Below, piece by piece: positions 15,735-24,990 of a stretch of DNA of 64,000 nt; position 1 is the first letter of the stretch, and each line of letters starts with the position of its first letter. Below the pieces are notes generated by a model. It was not told where the DNA came from, did no database searches, and saw nothing but the letters and a program-made list of their open reading frames with translations. The stretch comes from Pedobacter westerhofensis (GTDB lineage Bacteria > Bacteroidota > Bacteroidia > Sphingobacteriales > Sphingobacteriaceae), in contig NZ_FXTN01000016.1 of the NCBI RefSeq assembly GCF_900182595.1, forward strand, positions 1-64,000, read 5' to 3'. Made by a program: the position numbers and the translations under genes.

Positions 15735-18700
15735 TTAGAATGTTACTTTAAGTCCCAGGGTGAAAGTTCTTGCCAAAGGATAGTTTCCGTAATCAACACC
15801 TGGTGCTAAATTCGCTGTACTGGTTTTTGTGCTGCTGTTTGTTGCTGCAATATTGTAGTCTACATCAGGGTTATAACCTTTATATTTTGTCAGTGTAAAA
15901 GCATTGTCTACTGAACCATAAACCCTGATATTCTGGACTTTCAAACGGTCGCTCAGGCTTTTAGGAATGTTATAGCCCAATGTAGCGTTGGTCATTCTCA
16001 GATAAGAGCCGTCCTGCAGGTAGAAAGAAGAAAGCCTTGTACTGTTACTTTGCGTACCGCCACGTGACGGACGATAATTCAAACCGCTTCCAGGCTGTGC
16101 TTCAGAAACATACCTGTCAGCAACTTCAACGTACTGGTTTCCTGACCCTTCAAAGTTGTACAGGTAATAATCCTGTCCGTCTAACACTTTGTTACCGTAC
16201 GAACCATTGAATGAAGTACGGAGGTCGAATGATTTGTAAGAGAATGACAAGGCAAAACCATAAGTAAATTTAGCGTATGGACTACCAATTACCTGTTTAT
16301 CAGAATCATTTACCACACCATCTTTGTTTACGTCTTCAAAATATAAGTCGCCTATTTTTGCCGGGTTGGTTGAAGCAGATGAAGATGCTACTTTACCCAC
16401 ATTGTCTGCAGTTAATCTTCCCAGCACCTTGTAACCGTAGAACATACCAATTGGTTGTCCCTCTGCAGTTACGTGAGTGAGGTAAGAACGTTCAGCACCT
16501 GTAGTATATATCGTGCTGGCACCTCCAAGGTCTAACACTTTATTTTTGTTAAATGAGATATTACCGCTGGCACCAAAAGTAAAGTCCCTGCCTTTAATGA
16601 TAGTTCCGTCCAGCTGGAAGTCGAGACCTTTGTTCTGAACCTTACTGTCATTTAAGTTTGTAAGGATACTTGAATAACCGGATACTCCAGAGATTGGCTG
16701 AAGGAACAACAGGTTATAAGATCTGCTCAGGTAATAGTTAACACTGAAGGACAAGCGGTTTTTGAGTACTGAAATATCAGTTCCCAGGTTATATTGCTGG
16801 GTAGATTCCCAACCGATATTGGCATCTTTGATCGTGTTTGGATAAACCGCAGAAGATACTCCCGAACCAAATACTACACCGGTTGGTGATCCCTGCGTTT
16901 GCACTGAGTTGTATTGTCCGATATTGTTATTTCCACTTAAGCCCCATGAAGCCCTGATTTTAACAGAAGATTGCTGACCAAGGAAATCATTGTACCAGTC
17001 TTCCTGAGACAATGTCCAGCCTGCTGCCACTGAAGGGAAACTACCCCATTTGTTTAAAGCACCGAACCTTGATGAACCATCTTTACGGAATGAGCCCGTC
17101 AGGAAATACTTACCGTTGTAGTTATAGCTGAAACGGCCAAAATAAGAAAGTAAAGTAGATTTGTCTTTGTAAGCATCCGATAATGTAAACAGCGAAGGAT
17201 CAGCACCCTTGGCCGTAATCTCAGGAACGTTATCATTTGTAAAACCTTTGGCTGTTAACCAGATGAAATCGTTGCTGGTTTCCTGGGCAGAATAACCTCC
17301 CAATACATTGAAGTGATGTTTACCTATAGTCTTGTCGTAGTTCAGCGTGAACTCAGCAAGCCTGTCTAACTGTGTAAGTGTTTTTGCCTGCGCATTTGCC
17401 GCAGCAATAGATGATGCAGAATATGGGGGATTGCTACCGCCGTTACTTAAACTTGTTGGCAGGTAATAATCATATTTTTCATTGTAAAGCTGCGTACCCA
17501 GGTTTGCTTTGAATGTTAAACCATCCATGATATCATACGTTGCATAGGCATTGTAGTTATTTCTGTAGCCCTGTCTTGTGATCTGTGTCTGTTCTGCAGA
17601 AGCAATCGGGTTTTCAATTCCCTGGTAACCATATTGTGTTGCAAGGGCATTCTGTGCATATTGAATAGGAACGCCATTTGCATCACGCGCCGGCAAATAA
17701 GGCAGATAAAGCAAGGCAGACATCATCGGGCTGAAACGGCCTTCACCAACTTCATGTCCGTTAGTTTGCGTGTATGCAATGTTTGCGCCCACTTTCATGC
17801 GTTTGCTCACATTCGCTTCAACGTTAGTCCTAAAATTTACTACTCTATTGGACGTGGCGGTAACAATACCGTCCTGATCCTGGTAGCCGCTGCTCACAAA
17901 ATACTTGATGTCTTTAGATCCGCCGGAGAATGACAGGTTATGACGTTGAAAGAATGCATTCCTGTATAACTCATCCTGCCAGTCTGTGTTGGTAGTTGGT
18001 GCGATCAGTGATTGGGTAGCAAAGTTATAAAGGGCAGGATCAATACTTACAGATCCGCTGTTACCTACAAGCGCAACCCTTGTAGCGTTGGGATCTGAGT
18101 ACATGGCATCTGTCCATGTTTTTCCTGAATTGACTACTAAATCTTTATAGGCGTTATTATGTGAATTTATTGTCAGTTCGGCAAACTGGGTAGCGTTTAA
18201 CAATTTAATTTTCTTCGCTAACTGAGATACGCCCATCTGAACATCATATTCAAATTTGCCTTTACCGTCTTTTCCTTTTTTAGTAGTAATCAATACTACA
18301 CCACTGGCGCCTCTTGATCCGTAGATCGCAGCCGAAGCCGCATCTTTAAGGATATCGATCGTCTCGATATCTTCAGGATTTACGAATACGTTATTTCCTG
18401 CAGGATATCCGTCGATTACATACAAAGGATCTGAACTTGCGTTTAGCGATCCGATACCACGAACACGGATTTTTGTACTTGCATATGGAGCACCACTGGT
18501 TTGGGAAACCTGTACACCGGCAACTTTACCTACCAATGCCTGTCCTACAGTTGGGGCCGACAAGTTCAGTTCCGAAGCTTTTACGCTGCTGATTGCACCT
18601 GTTACATCGGCTCTTCTCACTTTCTGATAACCGATCGCTACAACTTCCTGAAGAGAGTTGCTCGCTTCCTTCATTCTGACGTTTACTACTCTCTGATCAT

Positions 18701-19283
18701 TGATCAGCACATCTTCCCTGTCATAACCAACATAGTTAAAGCTCAGTTTAGCACCTGAAGTGGCGTTGATTGCAAACTTACCGTTTACATCAGTACCTAC
18801 TTTTCTGCCCGAGGCAATGTCAATAATAGTTACGCCCGGAAGCGGGATACCGTTCATGTCCGTTACCGTACCTGAAACTGGTACATCTACTGCAGGCTTA
18901 GTGCTTTTCACAGGGGCTACAGCAACTTTGATTTGCTTCTCTACATTGATGAGCACATGGTTATTGTCCACTTGTGTTACACTGCCTTTGTAGTCTTTCA
19001 AAAGTGATCTCAAAACAGCATAGACCGACTGGTCTTTAACAGTTACTGAAACTCTTTTTTTAGTATCAATTACATTATCGTAACCGATCAGGAAACTTGA
19101 TTTTTGTTCGATCAGCTTAAAAACCTCTTTTAGTGTCAGGTTTTTTGCAGTGAAAGAAACATTGGTATTGTTCATCGTTTGTGCTTCTGCTGCAAAACCC
19201 GGAAGGCTAAACTGGATGAAAAAGATGGAAGCTAAGAGTAGTTTAGCCCACCTCGAAAAAGGGATCAGATAAAATTTTCGCAT
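15735..19283 (-). CDS. SusC-type TonB-dependent transporter with STN domain
   Basis: 1182 residues. Order: signal peptide (LLLASIFFIQFSLPGFAAEA), STN domain (about 45-115, TLKEVFKLIEQKSSFLIGYD), carboxypeptidase-regulatory-like beta domain (about 135-210, VSGTVTDMNGIPLPGVTI), plug (VVAIGYQKVRRADVTGAISSV, VRGIGSLNASSDPLYVIDG) and a large beta barrel ending in LGLKVTF. It imports oligosaccharide with TonB energy. The STN domain contacts the FecR anti-sigma factor encoded just upstream, so substrate uptake should trigger the ECF sigma. Confidence 0.96.
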   Translation of the reverse strand: MRKFYLIPFSRWAKLLLASIFFIQFSLPGFAAEAQTMNNTNVSFTAKNLTLKEVFKLIEQKSSFLIGYDNVIDTKKRVSVTVKDQSVYAVLRSLLKDYKGSVTQVDNNHVLINVEKQIKVAVAPVKSTKPAVDVPVSGTVTDMNGIPLPGVTIIDIASGRKVGTDVNGKFAINATSGAKLSFNYVGYDREDVLINDQRVVNVRMKEASNSLQEVVAIGYQKVRRADVTGAISSVKASELNLSAPTVGQALVGKVAGVQVSQTSGAPYASTKIRVRGIGSLNASSDPLYVIDGYPAGNNVFVNPEDIETIDILKDAASAAIYGSRGASGVVLITTKKGKDGKGKFEYDVQMGVSQLAKKIKLLNATQFAELTINSHNNAYKDLVVNSGKTWTDAMYSDPNATRVALVGNSGSVSIDPALYNFATQSLIAPTTNTDWQDELYRNAFFQRHNLSFSGGSKDIKYFVSSGYQDQDGIVTATSNRVVNFRTNVEANVSKRMKVGANIAYTQTNGHEVGEGRFSPMMSALLYLPYLPARDANGVPIQYAQNALATQYGYQGIENPIASAEQTQITRQGYRNNYNAYATYDIMDGLTFKANLGTQLYNEKYDYYLPTSLSNGGSNPPYSASSIAAANAQAKTLTQLDRLAEFTLNYDKTIGKHHFNVLGGYSAQETSNDFIWLTAKGFTNDNVPEITAKGADPSLFTLSDAYKDKSTLLSYFGRFSYNYNGKYFLTGSFRKDGSSRFGALNKWGSFPSVAAGWTLSQEDWYNDFLGQQSSVKIRASWGLSGNNNIGQYNSVQTQGSPTGVVFGSGVSSAVYPNTIKDANIGWESTQQYNLGTDISVLKNRLSFSVNYYLSRSYNLLFLQPISGVSGYSSILTNLNDSKVQNKGLDFQLDGTIIKGRDFTFGASGNISFNKNKVLDLGGASTIYTTGAERSYLTHVTAEGQPIGMFYGYKVLGRLTADNVGKVASSSASTNPAKIGDLYFEDVNKDGVVNDSDKQVIGSPYAKFTYGFALSFSYKSFDLRTSFNGSYGNKVLDGQDYYLYNFEGSGNQYVEVADRYVSEAQPGSGLNYRPSRGGTQSNSTRLSSFYLQDGSYLRMTNATLGYNIPKSLSDRLKVQNIRVYGSVDNAFTLTKYKGYNPDVDYNIAATNSSTKTSTANLAPGVDYGNYPLARTFTLGLKVTF

Positions 19284-19309
19284 TTTTTGATTTAAGATTA
19301 CAAGGAGTT

Positions 19310-20278
19310 TTAAAATTGATTTTTTGGATTAATTATTACTTTTCTTCCGTTCATAGTATAAGTCATGCCCGTCAGTGCAGACAGCACATTCAGCACCTTA
19401 TCAGGCCGTTCATTGAAGAAACTTAAGGTATACCGTTTGGTGTCCCGGTGATTTGCGTTGAGTGTAACATCAAGATTGTACCAGCGGCTGAGCATCCTGG
19501 CAATTTCTTCATAAGAAGCATTATCAAAATTCAGATGATTGGTACGCCAGGCACTGATAGAATCGATATTCACGGTAGTTAATCGGTGACTGTCTTTCAC
19601 TTTATCATAAACCAGCGCCTGGTTATGTGTAAGTGCTTTTGCATATAATTTTGCTGCGTCTGGTTTCTCTACTTTTACCCTGCCCGTGGCTACACTTACT
19701 TTTACATGTTCGTCTTCCGGATAGGCCTTGATATCAAATGATGTGCCCAGCACAGTGGTCTGCAGTTTGCCGGAATGAATGATAAAAGGTTTACTGGCAT
19801 TGTGGTGTACCTGGAAAAAAGCTTCACCACTTAATTTCACTTCTCTCTTTTGTGCATCAAAACGCGAAGAGATGAACACACTTGAACCTGAGTTAAGGAA
19901 TACTGTAGTTCCGTCTTTTAAGGTGACTTCTTTCTTTTCACCTTTCAGCGACCTGATTTCGGTAAAAGTTTCGGGCTGTATTGTTTTTTTGCTGAACTTA
20001 TTCCTGATGAAAAGGCCTGATCCCAGCAGTGCAATGAACATCGCAGCCACCTGCATCCAGCGGAAGTTCAGCTTCCGTGTGATTACAGGCTCATCAGCCA
20101 GCATCGCCGAGATCCTTGCATCTAAGTCTTCGAATACCGAAGTTTCCTCGTTGCGGCTTAGCATCCTGCCTTTTTGCCCATAGTGGCTTTCAAACCAGGT
20201 TTCTACCAACTGCCGTTCTGCTGCAGTTGCCGTCCCTTCCTGGTAACGTTTAAATAAAGATTTGATATGATCGTCCAA
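19310..20278 (-). CDS. FecR-type anti-sigma factor
   Basis: 322 residues. Cytosolic N-terminus (KSLFKRYQEGTATAAERQLVETWF), one transmembrane helix (about 72-90, FRWMQVAAMFIALLGSGLFI), then the periplasmic FecR domain (LKDGTTVFLNSGSSV, GEAFFQVHHNASKPFIIHSG, VLGTSFDIKAYPEDEHV) and a C-terminal DUF4974-type STN-like domain. No ATG fits: the frame appears to start at the TTG at 20276-20278 with a stop just upstream. It holds the ECF sigma inactive until the STN-SusC partner signals. Its sigma gene is not adjacent but 2.5 kb away. Confidence 0.92.
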   Translation of the reverse strand: MDDHIKSLFKRYQEGTATAAERQLVETWFESHYGQKGRMLSRNEETSVFEDLDARISAMLADEPVITRKLNFRWMQVAAMFIALLGSGLFIRNKFSKKTIQPETFTEIRSLKGEKKEVTLKDGTTVFLNSGSSVFISSRFDAQKREVKLSGEAFFQVHHNASKPFIIHSGKLQTTVLGTSFDIKAYPEDEHVKVSVATGRVKVEKPDAAKLYAKALTHNQALVYDKVKDSHRLTTVNIDSISAWRTNHLNFDNASYEEIARMLSRWYNLDVTLNANHRDTKRYTLSFFNERPDKVLNVLSALTGMTYTMNGRKVIINPKNQF

Positions 20279-20455
20279 AACTGTGCTTTATTAGAGCTCG
20301 CGTTCAAACACAGAATGTCCTTTAAGGAATTGTTAAGTTTAGATTAGGTTTTTGTGCACCCAGGATGATATAGGGAAACCTGCAATCAGTATTATAGAAA
20401 TGGTGGCCTGCAATTACAGCGAAAAAAGAATTTCAACTGTCAAAGTGTAAGTAAA

Positions 20456-20485
20456 TTGATTTTAATTAAAATAAAAGTACATTTG
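20456..20485 (+). promoter_or_regulatory. Bacteroidota-type promoter of the methyltransferase gene
   Basis: TTG at 20456-20458 (last three bases of the -33 TTTG), 19 bp, then TACATTTG at 20478-20485, a perfect -7 box, 25 bp before the ATG at 20511. Confidence 0.65.
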
Positions 20486-20510
20486 TTTTCAACAATTTCG
20501 CAAAAGGTAT

Positions 20511-21419
20511 ATGTTTCAGGAAGATAGTTATAACAAACATAGTGCGTGGTATAATACGCATTTCCCGACTGAAGAATTAAAAAAGGATTATTTTCAAAAA
20601 TTTAAGGGCTCAGACCAGAATACCATTAATAACTGGCTGCAGAAAATACTATTTTCCTGTGTTGATCCTTTGCTTTCAGCTTCTGTGGCAAGCTGGCTGA
20701 CCGTGGGCGATGCATACGGACTGGACGCGCATTATATTTGCAATAACAGTTCAGATCACAGTGCGCATGCAAGTGACCTCAACAGTGATTTTCTTGAAGT
20801 ATCCCAAAAAGAAGGTTTTGTAAACAGCTATTCTGCTGAAAATGCCGAAAAACTATCATTTGAGAACAACTCTTTTGATTACGTTTTATGCAAAGAATCT
20901 TATCATCACTTTCCACGACCATATATGGCCGTTTACGAAATGTTGCGGGTAGCAAAAAAAGGTGTTGTAATTATTGAACCGCAGGATCCCATTTCAAAGA
21001 TGCCCGCATTATTGTTTATGAAAAATATTCTTTCTGCAATTGGCGATAAGACTGCAGGGAAAATCTGGAAAAACAGATTTTCCTATGAGCCGGTTGGAAA
21101 TTTTGTATACAAAGTTTCTGAGAGGGAGTTTGAAAAATTAGCCGCCGGCATAAATTTACCCTTTGTGGCATTCAAAAAAATCAATCCTAATTTCTATTTC
21201 AAGGGAGCTGAAACTGCTCCCGCAAAAAGTAGTAATCCACAGTTTCGTAAATTAAAATTCAGGAAGAGCATATTTGATACACTTGTTAAACTTGGGCTGA
21301 TCTGCAGCCAGGCCTTAGGTACGATTATTTATAAAGAAATGCCTTCCGAAGAAGAAATTCTGCAATTGGAAGCGGCAGGATTTCATACGGTAAAAATTCC
21401 GGCCAATCCATATCTTTAG
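20511..21419 (+). CDS. Class I SAM-dependent methyltransferase
   Basis: 302 residues. The glycine-rich SAM loop is degenerate (SWLTVGDAYGLDAHYI), followed by an acidic strand end (ASDLNSDFLEVSQKEG) and the Methyltransf_11-type block LSFENNSFDYVLCKESYHHFPRPYMAVYEMLRVAKKGVVIIEPQ. Acceptor unknown; small molecules or lipids are usual. It is translated just ahead of an M28 peptidase (7-bp gap) and opposite to the surrounding mannan locus, between its FecR and sigma genes. Confidence 0.8.
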   Translation: MFQEDSYNKHSAWYNTHFPTEELKKDYFQKFKGSDQNTINNWLQKILFSCVDPLLSASVASWLTVGDAYGLDAHYICNNSSDHSAHASDLNSDFLEVSQKEGFVNSYSAENAEKLSFENNSFDYVLCKESYHHFPRPYMAVYEMLRVAKKGVVIIEPQDPISKMPALLFMKNILSAIGDKTAGKIWKNRFSYEPVGNFVYKVSEREFEKLAAGINLPFVAFKKINPNFYFKGAETAPAKSSNPQFRKLKFRKSIFDTLVKLGLICSQALGTIIYKEMPSEEEILQLEAAGFHTVKIPANPYL

Positions 21420-21426
21420 GACGATT

Positions 21427-22731
21427 ATGTTCAACCCATTCATAAAACACCTACAGGCAACTTTTTTAGTTTGTTTGCTGGCTGCTGTTCATGTATCAGC
21501 GCAAGTTGCCGATTATGGGCACAGTATCGTTAAGAAACTGGCATCGCCTGAGTTTAAAGGACGTGGTTATGTAGAAGACGGAGCAAAAAAAGCTTCGGTA
21601 TTTATTGCCGGAGAATTTGCGAAGGACGGCCTGATCCCTTTCAATTCAGGATCTTATTTCCAGGACTACCACCTTTCGGTAAATACTTTTCCGGGAAAAG
21701 TATTTGTTCAGCTGGACCGGAATACGCTCAAAACTGCAGTGGACTATCTGGTGAGTGCCTCCAGTCCTTCTGTAAAAGGAAAGTTTAACGTTATCACGGC
21801 AGGCAGGCATGAACTGCTCTCCGCTGAATCAGCAGCTATATTAGCTTTAAGAGCTAAAGACGCCTTTATTTTACTGGACAACAGGCCAGGCGTAAATGAA
21901 ACACCAGAAGAAACTTCGCGTATTAAAGAAAATGTGCAGCGCCTGGAATACGATGAGCAGCTTGTTTTTAAAGGATTGCTGATCTTTACCAGCGACAAGC
22001 TCACATGGACTACAGAAACCTACCAAAGCAGCAGGCCGGTAATCACCATCAATAAAACGGGCCTCGACCTGAAAAGTATTCATGAGCTCAATATAGAGGT
22101 TGAGGCCAACCTGGTTCCTGATTACCAGCCGAGGAATGTAGGAGGAATAGTTAAAGGTACTGCGGTGCCGGATTCTATGCTTGTGATAACCGCGCATTAC
22201 GACCATCTGGGCATGATGGGCAAGAAGGTTTATTTTCCGGGGGCGAACGACAATGCCAGCGGTACTGCGCTTATGTTAAGCATGGCCCGGTATTACAGCA
22301 AACATCCAGGCAAATATACGATGGTATTTATTGCCTTTTCAGGTGAGGAGATTGGTATGCTGGGCTCACAGGCCTTTGTTGACCAGCCATTGATTGATCT
22401 GAAAAAGATCAGGTTCCTGACAAACTTCGACATGGCCGGGACTGGCGAAGAGGGAATCAGGGTGGTTAACGGCAGCATCTACAAAAACAGGTTTGATCAG
22501 CTCGTGAAACTCAATGACAGCTACAAACTACTGCCTAAGGTGGATATCCGCGGAGAATCCTGCAACAGCGACCATTGCCGGTTCTATCAGCGCGGCGTTC
22601 CCAGTTTCTTTATTTATACCCAGGGAGGCATCAGGGCATATCATGACATATATGACCGGGCAGAAACGCTTCCGCTAACTGCATTTGAGAATTATTTTAA
22701 ACTGATGCAGAAATTCTTTGATCAGCTATAA
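21427..22731 (+). CDS. Secreted M28 family zinc aminopeptidase
   Basis: 434 residues with a signal peptide (FLVCLLAAVHVSAQ). The zinc site of M28 peptidases is complete: ITAHYDHLG (His), PGANDNASGTA (bridging Asp), FSGEEIGMLGS (catalytic Glu and Glu ligand), FDMAG (Asp) and a C-terminal GIRAYHDIYD (His). A PA-like insert sits at about residues 110-215. It trims N-terminal residues from peptides in the periplasm or outside. Second gene of a two-gene operon with the methyltransferase. Confidence 0.92.
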   Translation: MFNPFIKHLQATFLVCLLAAVHVSAQVADYGHSIVKKLASPEFKGRGYVEDGAKKASVFIAGEFAKDGLIPFNSGSYFQDYHLSVNTFPGKVFVQLDRNTLKTAVDYLVSASSPSVKGKFNVITAGRHELLSAESAAILALRAKDAFILLDNRPGVNETPEETSRIKENVQRLEYDEQLVFKGLLIFTSDKLTWTTETYQSSRPVITINKTGLDLKSIHELNIEVEANLVPDYQPRNVGGIVKGTAVPDSMLVITAHYDHLGMMGKKVYFPGANDNASGTALMLSMARYYSKHPGKYTMVFIAFSGEEIGMLGSQAFVDQPLIDLKKIRFLTNFDMAGTGEEGIRVVNGSIYKNRFDQLVKLNDSYKLLPKVDIRGESCNSDHCRFYQRGVPSFFIYTQGGIRAYHDIYDRAETLPLTAFENYFKLMQKFFDQL

Positions 22732-22762
22732 AGCTTTGATCAGCGTTAAGGACTGCAGGTTT

Positions 22763-23302
22763 TTATTTCAGCAGAAAAAGGAATAATGCGAATATCTCAG
22801 GGTGGTTCTCCTTTAAGATGATCCTTAATCGTTTTAGCGCTTCGGAAATATTATTGCGTACTGTTTTCTCTGAAATATTAAGCAGGTCAGCGATTTCCCC
22901 GTTTTTCTTCCCCTCATTTTTGCTCAGCTGGTAACACTGGCGGGTAGTATCCGGAAGACGGTCTACGATCACATTGATCTGCTGGTGCAGTTCACGTGCC
23001 ATTGTATTTTCTTCAGCAGAATGATCAAGCTGATTTAATCCTTCGAGCAGGATGCCTTCGTTCTTTAGCTGGATATTCTTTTTTCTGAAAGCAGAGATCA
23101 CCTGGTTCCTGGCGAGCACATACAGGTAGGGCTGCATATCGCGGATCGTATGGAGCATATCCCTTTTGAGCCATAACTCGATAAATATCTCCTGCACCAC
23201 ATCCTTCGCATCTTCCAGATCAGGAAGACGGAGGTTCACAATTGCAAAAACACTTTTCTTATGTTCCTGGTAGAATTCCTGAAATAAGTCTTTGTCCATC
23301 AT
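22763..23302 (-). CDS. ECF sigma factor of the SusC/FecR type
   Basis: 179 residues. Sigma region 2 is at about 8-75 (FYQEHKKSVFAIVNLRLPDLEDAKDVVQEIFIELWLKRDML) and region 4 at about 120-170 (LPDTTRQCYQLSKNEGKKNGEIADLLNISEKTVRNNISEALKRLR). It is the FecI-like subgroup that partners FecR in Bacteroidota glycan loci. Two ATGs are adjacent (23302 and 23299). It most likely drives the SusC/SusD genes at 14-19 kb although two opposite-strand genes intervene. C-terminus is hydrophobic (IFALFLFLLK). Confidence 0.92.
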   Translation of the reverse strand: MMDKDLFQEFYQEHKKSVFAIVNLRLPDLEDAKDVVQEIFIELWLKRDMLHTIRDMQPYLYVLARNQVISAFRKKNIQLKNEGILLEGLNQLDHSAEENTMARELHQQINVIVDRLPDTTRQCYQLSKNEGKKNGEIADLLNISEKTVRNNISEALKRLRIILKENHPEIFALFLFLLK

Positions 23303-23414
23303 GATATTTGTTCAACCTCCCCTTTGCGGTCAAAAGTAGGCTTATCGTATATTCATGAGATTACCCTAATGTTAAGAATAGGTTAAACACCACTGACAGA
23401 CATATCGATTCCGC

Positions 23415-24671
23415 TCAGGGATCCATTGGCTCATCGAAATCGATTTGCAGCGATACCGGAAGCGGATAAAATTCTGCTTCAGTGTCTGACAGTCTCTTTC
23501 CATTGAGATAAGGGCTATAACCGAGTTCTTTTTTGGATCGTGCCGGCACCACATCTGTGATATAGTAGCTCTGTGATTTTGCGGTAGAGGTGATACATGG
23601 TTTATCCATAGGGAAACCATATCTGAAAACCAGTCGCGCACAATTACGCAGGTTTGTAGTGGTATGACGGGCATGCGGTTCCGCTAGTATTGCATATTCC
23701 GGTATATGAAGTACCTCCATCAGGAATTTCTTCATTTCCAGCGCTTCGTTAAATTTGGTTTTAAAAGGATGCACACATCCTCCCGAAACCATAATAAAAG
23801 GTGCAGCGCCATTATTGTACTGTAATGCCGCAAGCCGGCATCTTAGCATTCCGCCAGCACTAAGAGCGACATCTTTTTCCTCCGGTCCCTCTCCGGGAAC
23901 AAGGATGAGGGTATATTTATACCGCGACCATTTTAATTTTTTCGCATACTCCAGCGCTGCCTTGTTTACCGTTTCTGTCATCGGCTCGGCATCAGCTACC
24001 TGGTTACGCTCGTTCATTTCCAGACCATGTAAAGCAAACAATAGCCCGGGCGAAAAAAACAGGTTATCCTTTTTAGCTTCGCTTAACGAGAGCGCAGCAT
24101 TTAGAGCAATCAGCTCCGGATAGCTTTTATCCCTGATATTGAAATTAATGGAATCGATCGCAGGATAGTTTGGCTTTTGTCCGCCGTTATAGACACCATT
24201 GGTGTGATTAACTGCTTTTGCATCCTGCTCCCAGGCTTTGATCAGCAGTTGGCGGTTATCCATATCCGCATATAAGCTGTAGCAGCCCGATGGAACCAGA
24301 TGCATGCTAACCAGTTTGCCTAATTCATTATCTGCCCGGTACAGTTCCCCCAGTCTTGTGCCTACCTGTTTGATGTCGTCGTCAGAGAACTCTGCTGCCC
24401 TGATATAACAGCCAATATCTTCACCACAGTTTTTGACAGCCTCCGCCAGTTCAACCTGTTTATCGTTTCCAATTTTTGATAATACCTGATCAGCTGACAA
24501 CAATTTCTTCAGTTCGGGAATATGGCCAAACAACGTGAGCAAATAGTAATTTTTGGAAGCCACATAATCGCCTCCGCTAATTAATTTATACTGAGGGTCT
24601 GCTTGCGGTTTCTGGGCAAAACAAGTGATGGAGGAGTAAAAGCAGATCAGGAAAAGGGCAATAGATTTCAT
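23415..24671 (-). CDS. Exported YdcF-like (DUF218) protein
   Basis: 418 residues with a signal peptide (ALFLICFYSSITCFAQ). The C-terminal half (about 255-400) is a DUF218/YdcF domain: YTLILVPGEGPE, LRCRLAALQYNNGAAPFIMVSGG, FNEALEMKKFLMEVLHIPEYAILAEPHARHTTTNLRNCARLV. The N-terminal 240 residues are family-specific and unassigned. DUF218 proteins are envelope proteins, some able to bind nucleotides or SAM; the reaction is unknown. The sigma gene lies 112 bp downstream on the same strand. Confidence 0.8.
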   Translation of the reverse strand: MKSIALFLICFYSSITCFAQKPQADPQYKLISGGDYVASKNYYLLTLFGHIPELKKLLSADQVLSKIGNDKQVELAEAVKNCGEDIGCYIRAAEFSDDDIKQVGTRLGELYRADNELGKLVSMHLVPSGCYSLYADMDNRQLLIKAWEQDAKAVNHTNGVYNGGQKPNYPAIDSINFNIRDKSYPELIALNAALSLSEAKKDNLFFSPGLLFALHGLEMNERNQVADAEPMTETVNKAALEYAKKLKWSRYKYTLILVPGEGPEEKDVALSAGGMLRCRLAALQYNNGAAPFIMVSGGCVHPFKTKFNEALEMKKFLMEVLHIPEYAILAEPHARHTTTNLRNCARLVFRYGFPMDKPCITSTAKSQSYYITDVVPARSKKELGYSPYLNGKRLSDTEAEFYPLPVSLQIDFDEPMDP

Positions 24672-24990
24672 GCGCTAAAAATAGCAAATGAGAATATAAA
24701 AAGATGTTAATTCCGGATGAACGTAAGATTAAGATTTTATTGTGCATCAGCCCTGATTTTACAAAAAAATGCGTTTGGTTCATCATAAATTAACATCAAA
24801 ATACAGCGTTACAACACCAAAAATTTTATAAATCATCAAAAAATAAGATTTAAAATCAAAATGAAATATTGCTATTGACTGAAAACAAGCAACTTATAAT
24901 AATTTTTATTTCTAAAAAAAATATTTTAAAAACTAACCTAAAAATTTTAAAGTGTCAATTTTGTTTTCTAGTTTTAGAAAAAAATTAACG
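24672..24990. other. AT-rich gap upstream of the ROK regulator
   Basis: A 319-bp stretch shared by the divergent DUF218 and ROK genes. Very A+T-rich with long A and T runs; no coding remnant seen. The only clear structure is the palindrome at 24964-24981. Confidence 0.6.
24964..24981. promoter_or_regulatory. Candidate ROK autoregulatory operator
   Basis: TTTTCTA and TAGAAAA are perfect inverted 7-mers with a 4-bp spacer, ending 9 bp before the ROK ATG. The position suits autorepression. The 135-bp gap before the SusC gene has no copy, so control of that gene is unproven. Confidence 0.4.
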
